This document shows, piece by piece, positions 61,558 to 64,000 of a stretch of DNA of 64,000 bases (the stretch's first letter is position 1; every line of letters starts with the position of its first letter). The stretch is from Acidobacteriota bacterium (lineage in GTDB: Bacteria; Acidobacteriota; Blastocatellia; Pyrinomonadales; Pyrinomonadaceae). A program made the position numbers and the translations under genes. The stretch spans positions 1 through 64,000 of the forward strand of contig JAIVJV010000009.1 in NCBI GenBank assembly GCA_020199835.1, in the 5' to 3' direction. Below the pieces are notes generated by a model, which was not told the DNA's origin, ran no database searches, and saw only the letters and a list, made by a program, of their open reading frames with translations.

Positions 61558-61685
61558 GTTGGTTGTGTGTTTCCGTCTAGCGCCAGTTCCAGGTGCGACC
61601 CGGCTCACAAGCATTAACCTAGTTGATGAGAGGGCCTTGCAGCTTTCGCATCCGTTTTACCGAATCGTTAGGAGGATTCGTTGTT

Positions 61686-61892
61686 ATGTCTAGAATAACC
61701 GGTAAGGTCAAGTGGTTTAACAATTCGAAGGGCTATGGTTTTATCGAGCAGCCCGGCTCTTCGGACATTTTCGTTCACTATAGCGCTATCCAGGGCGACG
61801 GCTTCAAGACTCTCGAAGAGGGTCAGGAAGTTGAGTTTGAGGTAACCCAAGGGCCAAAAGGACCTCAGGCTGAAAAAGTGACGAAGACGTAG
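61686..61892 (+). CDS. cspA: cold-shock protein (CspA family)
   Basis: 68 residues, the standard single cold-shock domain. RNP1 is KGYGFIE and RNP2 is DIFVHYSAI; the start is [16 protein letters not shown]. It binds single-stranded RNA/DNA and opens RNA structure at low temperature. AGGAGG (61670-61675) lies 10 nt before the ATG. The long leader with a terminator hairpin suggests temperature or CspA-dependent control by anti-termination. A bidirectional terminator follows. Confidence 0.95.
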   Translation: MSRITGKVKWFNNSKGYGFIEQPGSSDIFVHYSAIQGDGFKTLEEGQEVEFEVTQGPKGPQAEKVTKT

Positions 61893-61964
61893 TGTCTCCC
61901 CGGCTTGCTTTAGCAAAGCCACTGACTGCTTCCGGTCACGGGTCCGGTAAGCTCACAAAAGAAA

Positions 61965-61995
61965 AAGGCGACCTCCTGCGGTCGCCTTATTTCTT
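61965..61995. terminator. bidirectional terminator after cspA
   Basis: AAGGCGACC (61965-61973) pairs perfectly with GGTCGCCTT (61980-61988) around a 6-nt loop. A T-rich stretch follows on the plus strand (ATTTCTTT) and an A-run precedes it, serving cspA and the convergent gene. Confidence 0.85.
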
Positions 61996-62013
61996 TGCTC
62001 AATCTGGTTTGGA

Positions 62014-62655
62014 TTAACCGTCTGCTTTTGCTTTAAAACTCACGTGTCCGTCTTCTACAGCGACCGAAAATCTGACCCGCTCGCAACCCGTCTTCTCTTT
62101 CAGCCCGTCTGCTTTCTGCGCTACGAGCCGGTGAAATTTCGGAAACGAAAATCCCTCAGTCGCCTCGCCACACCTTTGCTTCGCCTCGATCAGTGACGCA
62201 TAAAGATTTTTCACCACCTCGAGCTCTTTATGCGCGTCAGCGCAAACAACCGAAACGGGTTCCGTGTTGACGTTGCCTTCCTTTTTAGCGTGCGCACGAG
62301 CGTTAGACGCGGGATCGCGTCCTTCCTCGCGGCCCTGCATCGTGCGTCGCCAAAGTTCACGAAAAGCGTTGTAACGAGCGCCAAGCGACGTGTAGCGGTA
62401 GCGCTGAGCGTAAGTTAACGTCCGGTCGTCGCCCAATCTTTTGAGCAGCGTTTCGACGCGTCCCTTTGTGTCGTACGGCGGGCGCTTCGCCGCGCCGTTG
62501 AAGAAAATATCAAACTCGATTCGAAGGCGGCGGATGTCGTCTTCTAAACGGGTCAATTGTTCGTCAGCGCTGGGTTGATTTTCGCCCGTCGCGTACTTGT
62601 TTTTGGCTTTTACCTGTAACTTGGACCGAAGAAGCTTGTTGTCACGTAGTCCCAC
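62014..62655 (-). CDS. MXAN_5187 C-terminal-like domain protein
   Basis: 213 residues. RLRIEFDIFFNGAAKRPPYDTKGRVETLLKRLGDDRTLTYAQRYRYTSLGARYNAFRELWRR (residues 44-104) matches the MXAN_5187 C-terminal domain known from myxobacteria and Acidobacteriota. A basic/acidic linker and a C-terminal domain (FSFPKFHRLVAQKADGLKEKTGCERVRFSV) follow. The function is unknown. No signal peptide; cytoplasmic. Confidence 0.65.
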   Translation of the reverse strand: MGLRDNKLLRSKLQVKAKNKYATGENQPSADEQLTRLEDDIRRLRIEFDIFFNGAAKRPPYDTKGRVETLLKRLGDDRTLTYAQRYRYTSLGARYNAFRELWRRTMQGREEGRDPASNARAHAKKEGNVNTEPVSVVCADAHKELEVVKNLYASLIEAKQRCGEATEGFSFPKFHRLVAQKADGLKEKTGCERVRFSVAVEDGHVSFKAKADG

Positions 62656-62782
62656 TGAATGGTTCTCCTGCGCGAGGAAACTGAGGGCGGGGTTCGCGTC
62701 GCACAGATCGAACGCGGGTTCAGGCAGTCTATGAAGTTGAAAAGCTGCGTGTCAACAAGTTTGTTGGACCGAATAATCGAGC

Positions 62783-63406
62783 CTATCCTTCCTCGGTTTT
62801 TCGAACCTTACGGCGCTTGCGCGCCCGTGCAGCAACGCCGGCGAGACCGGTGCCGAGCAGGATCAGCGTAGCTGGTTCGGGGATCGGTTCGTTGGTTAGA
62901 GTATGAACGCCGTCCCAAGTAAAGAGATAACCCTCAATGTCCGAGCCGAGTCCTGGGGTGTGTACGATCGTAAATGTAAGGACGGCGTTGAACTGGTTGA
63001 AGTGTTGGCCGTGCGGAATTATTTGAAGCAGTTGTATCTGATTAACACCTGCCGCAAAAGCAGCCGCATTGATGTGAAAAAGGAAGTTGACACCCAGCGC
63101 ATTCGCTCCCTCTCCGTGTGGTCCTACGTTATGGAAAGCCGTCCCGGTGATTGTGAGTAGGTCGTTGACGGGGCCGGCGCCTGCGGCCTCAACAATGTCG
63201 AGAGTAACTGACCAGTTATTCACAAAAGCAAGATTAAGCACAAGATTGGCATCGACAGGACCACTTGAGACTGCCAGCCTGAATAGGTTTGCGTTGTCGA
63301 TAAAGTCGAAGTCTATCGGCCCCGCTTTGCATACCTGTGGCGCAATGCCCAGGGTGAATACCAGGGCAATAAGAGACAAGACCAGCATTTGTATACGAGT
63401 CTTCAT
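62783..63406 (-). CDS. PEP-CTERM sorting-signal secreted protein
   Basis: 207 residues. A signal peptide (LSLIALVFTLGIAPQVCKA) is followed by a beta-rich body. The C-terminus is PIPEPATLILLGTGLAGVAARARKRRK: a PEP motif, a TM helix and a basic tail, the exosortase recognition signal. It is exported and processed by an exosortase encoded elsewhere. AAGGAG lies 6 nt before ATG 63406. A good promoter lies at 63552-63579. Confidence 0.85.
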   Translation of the reverse strand: MKTRIQMLVLSLIALVFTLGIAPQVCKAGPIDFDFIDNANLFRLAVSSGPVDANLVLNLAFVNNWSVTLDIVEAAGAGPVNDLLTITGTAFHNVGPHGEGANALGVNFLFHINAAAFAAGVNQIQLLQIIPHGQHFNQFNAVLTFTIVHTPGLGSDIEGYLFTWDGVHTLTNEPIPEPATLILLGTGLAGVAARARKRRKVRKTEEG

Positions 63407-63551
63407 ACTCACTCCTTTGAGTTAAGCGCGAAGTGATGTTGACGGAAGTAGGGAAAGACTCGAGGGATCGAGTGAGAACTTTCGTCGACGATTGAGTGTG
63501 AGTCTTACGTTGGGCGACGGTTCGTGAGAACAAACACCGTGAACACCCGCC

Positions 63552-63579
63552 TTTATAACTCAACAACCAGCGATGTCAA
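63552..63579 (-). promoter_or_regulatory. sigma70 promoter for the PEP-CTERM gene
   Basis: On the minus strand TTGACA (63579-63574) and TATAAA (63557-63552) are 16 nt apart, matching 6 and 5 of 6 consensus bases. It gives a leader of about 140 nt. Confidence 0.75.
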
Positions 63580-63636
63580 CATGCAAGTTTGTGGAATATT
63601 CTTGTCGCAGTTATGCTAACTCACTCGCGAAAAGAC

Positions 63637-64000
63637 ATGGCCAAACGCAAAGAAACTGCGTCTTCAAACCTGCGCCACGTGCCGTCAGTGGACCAACTGC
63701 TGCGCACGGAAACCGCTCGCCGTCTACGCGAGACCATCGGTTTGAAACGTGTCACCGCTATCGCACGCACGGTTGCGAGTGAGATCCGCTCTTCAATCCG
63801 CGACAATCTCGAGGTTAACGGCCACTCGCAAGAAGCCCTCCTCGCTGAAGCCACGCGGCGCATGGAAGAAACCGCGCAACGCGAGAACGAAACCGGGATC
63901 AAAAAAGTAATCAACGCCACTGGGGTGTTGCTCCACACAAACCTCGGTCGCGCGCCACTCTCAACTGCCGCGCGAGCAGCGATCGATGAAGCCGCCGGCT
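63637..64000 (+). CDS. selA: L-seryl-tRNA(Sec) selenium transferase, 5' part only
   Basis: The frame is open from 63637 to the window edge, giving 121 residues. The N-terminal domain (VPSVDQLLRTETARRLRETIGL; ARTVASEIRSSI) and VINATGVLLHTNLGRAPLS are diagnostic of SelA, the PLP enzyme that converts Ser-tRNA(Sec) to Sec-tRNA(Sec). The PLP lysine lies beyond the window. ATG 63613 is an in-frame alternative start; a possible -10 (TATGCT) overlaps it, favouring 63637. Confidence 0.9.
   Translation, partial: MAKRKETASSNLRHVPSVDQLLRTETARRLRETIGLKRVTAIARTVASEIRSSIRDNLEVNGHSQEALLAEATRRMEETAQRENETGIKKVINATGVLLHTNLGRAPLSTAARAAIDEAAG

Overview
This window reads as a chromosomal segment of a Gram-negative soil-type bacterium, most likely an acidobacterium (Blastocatellia-like). 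That placement is inference. It rests on moderately high GC, several ECF sigma/anti-sigma pairs, a TPR-CHAT protein with an anti-sigma-like N-terminus, DUF4097 and PEP-CTERM proteins, proline-rich proteins carrying a YDTNPLDPD-type motif, and dispersed palindromic repeats. No rRNA, tRNA, CRISPR array, phage gene or transposase was recognised.

Layout. 1-9 kb: a short palindromic repeat array, an MFS exporter, a LOG-family protein, a CBM9-like protein, a PilZ protein, a secreted protein, a compound palindrome, an OPT transporter with an unusual insert, and an M14 carboxypeptidase-like protein. 9-16 kb: a minus-strand operon (DUF1844 - MBL hydrolase - ribF - ABC1 kinase), then mazG and an M48 protease. 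15.8-21.9 kb: a tight minus-strand operon (gamma carbonic anhydrase - PagL-like - hisS - DinB-like - aspS - JAMM protease - membrane protein). 21.9-25.1 kb: a lipoprotein, a large secreted glycine-zipper protein and dut.

25.2-40.4 kb is the most unusual part: a protease-rich island lying between dut (dUTPase) and dcd (dCTP deaminase). On the minus strand it has an ECF-type sigma factor, a membrane-anchored TPR-CHAT protease, a subtilase, and two paralogues of a family I do not recognise that flank the subtilase. On the plus strand it has a possible 47-aa protein, a two-TM coiled-coil protein, a secreted Ig-fold protein, a caspase, an amidase/PGRP-caspase fusion and a HExxH gluzincin. Four protease classes (CHAT, S8, C14 twice, M4-like) with a dedicated sigma factor suggest a regulated proteolytic cascade, possibly for conflict, cell death or envelope surveillance. 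That function is a hypothesis.

40.4-48 kb: dcd, two DUF4097-type exported proteins behind a sigma/anti-sigma pair, a comM/yifB gene broken by an apparent internal out-of-frame deletion, and a LysM lytic transglycosylase. 48.3-52.3 kb: ppk1, an exported protein with kinase-like motifs, and a DUF4956 membrane protein. 52.3-57.5 kb: a secreted phosphatase, then a minus-strand operon of a UPF0104 membrane protein, nrdR, hsp20 and lon. 57.6-61.9 kb: an ECF sigma factor with a likely autoregulated promoter, an anti-sigma with a duplicated zinc finger, two membrane proteins, an M23 peptidase behind a structured leader, and cspA behind a sigma70 promoter and a strong terminator hairpin (sRNA or attenuator). 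62-64 kb: a MXAN_5187-like protein, a PEP-CTERM protein with a good promoter, and the 5' end of selA, cut by the window edge.
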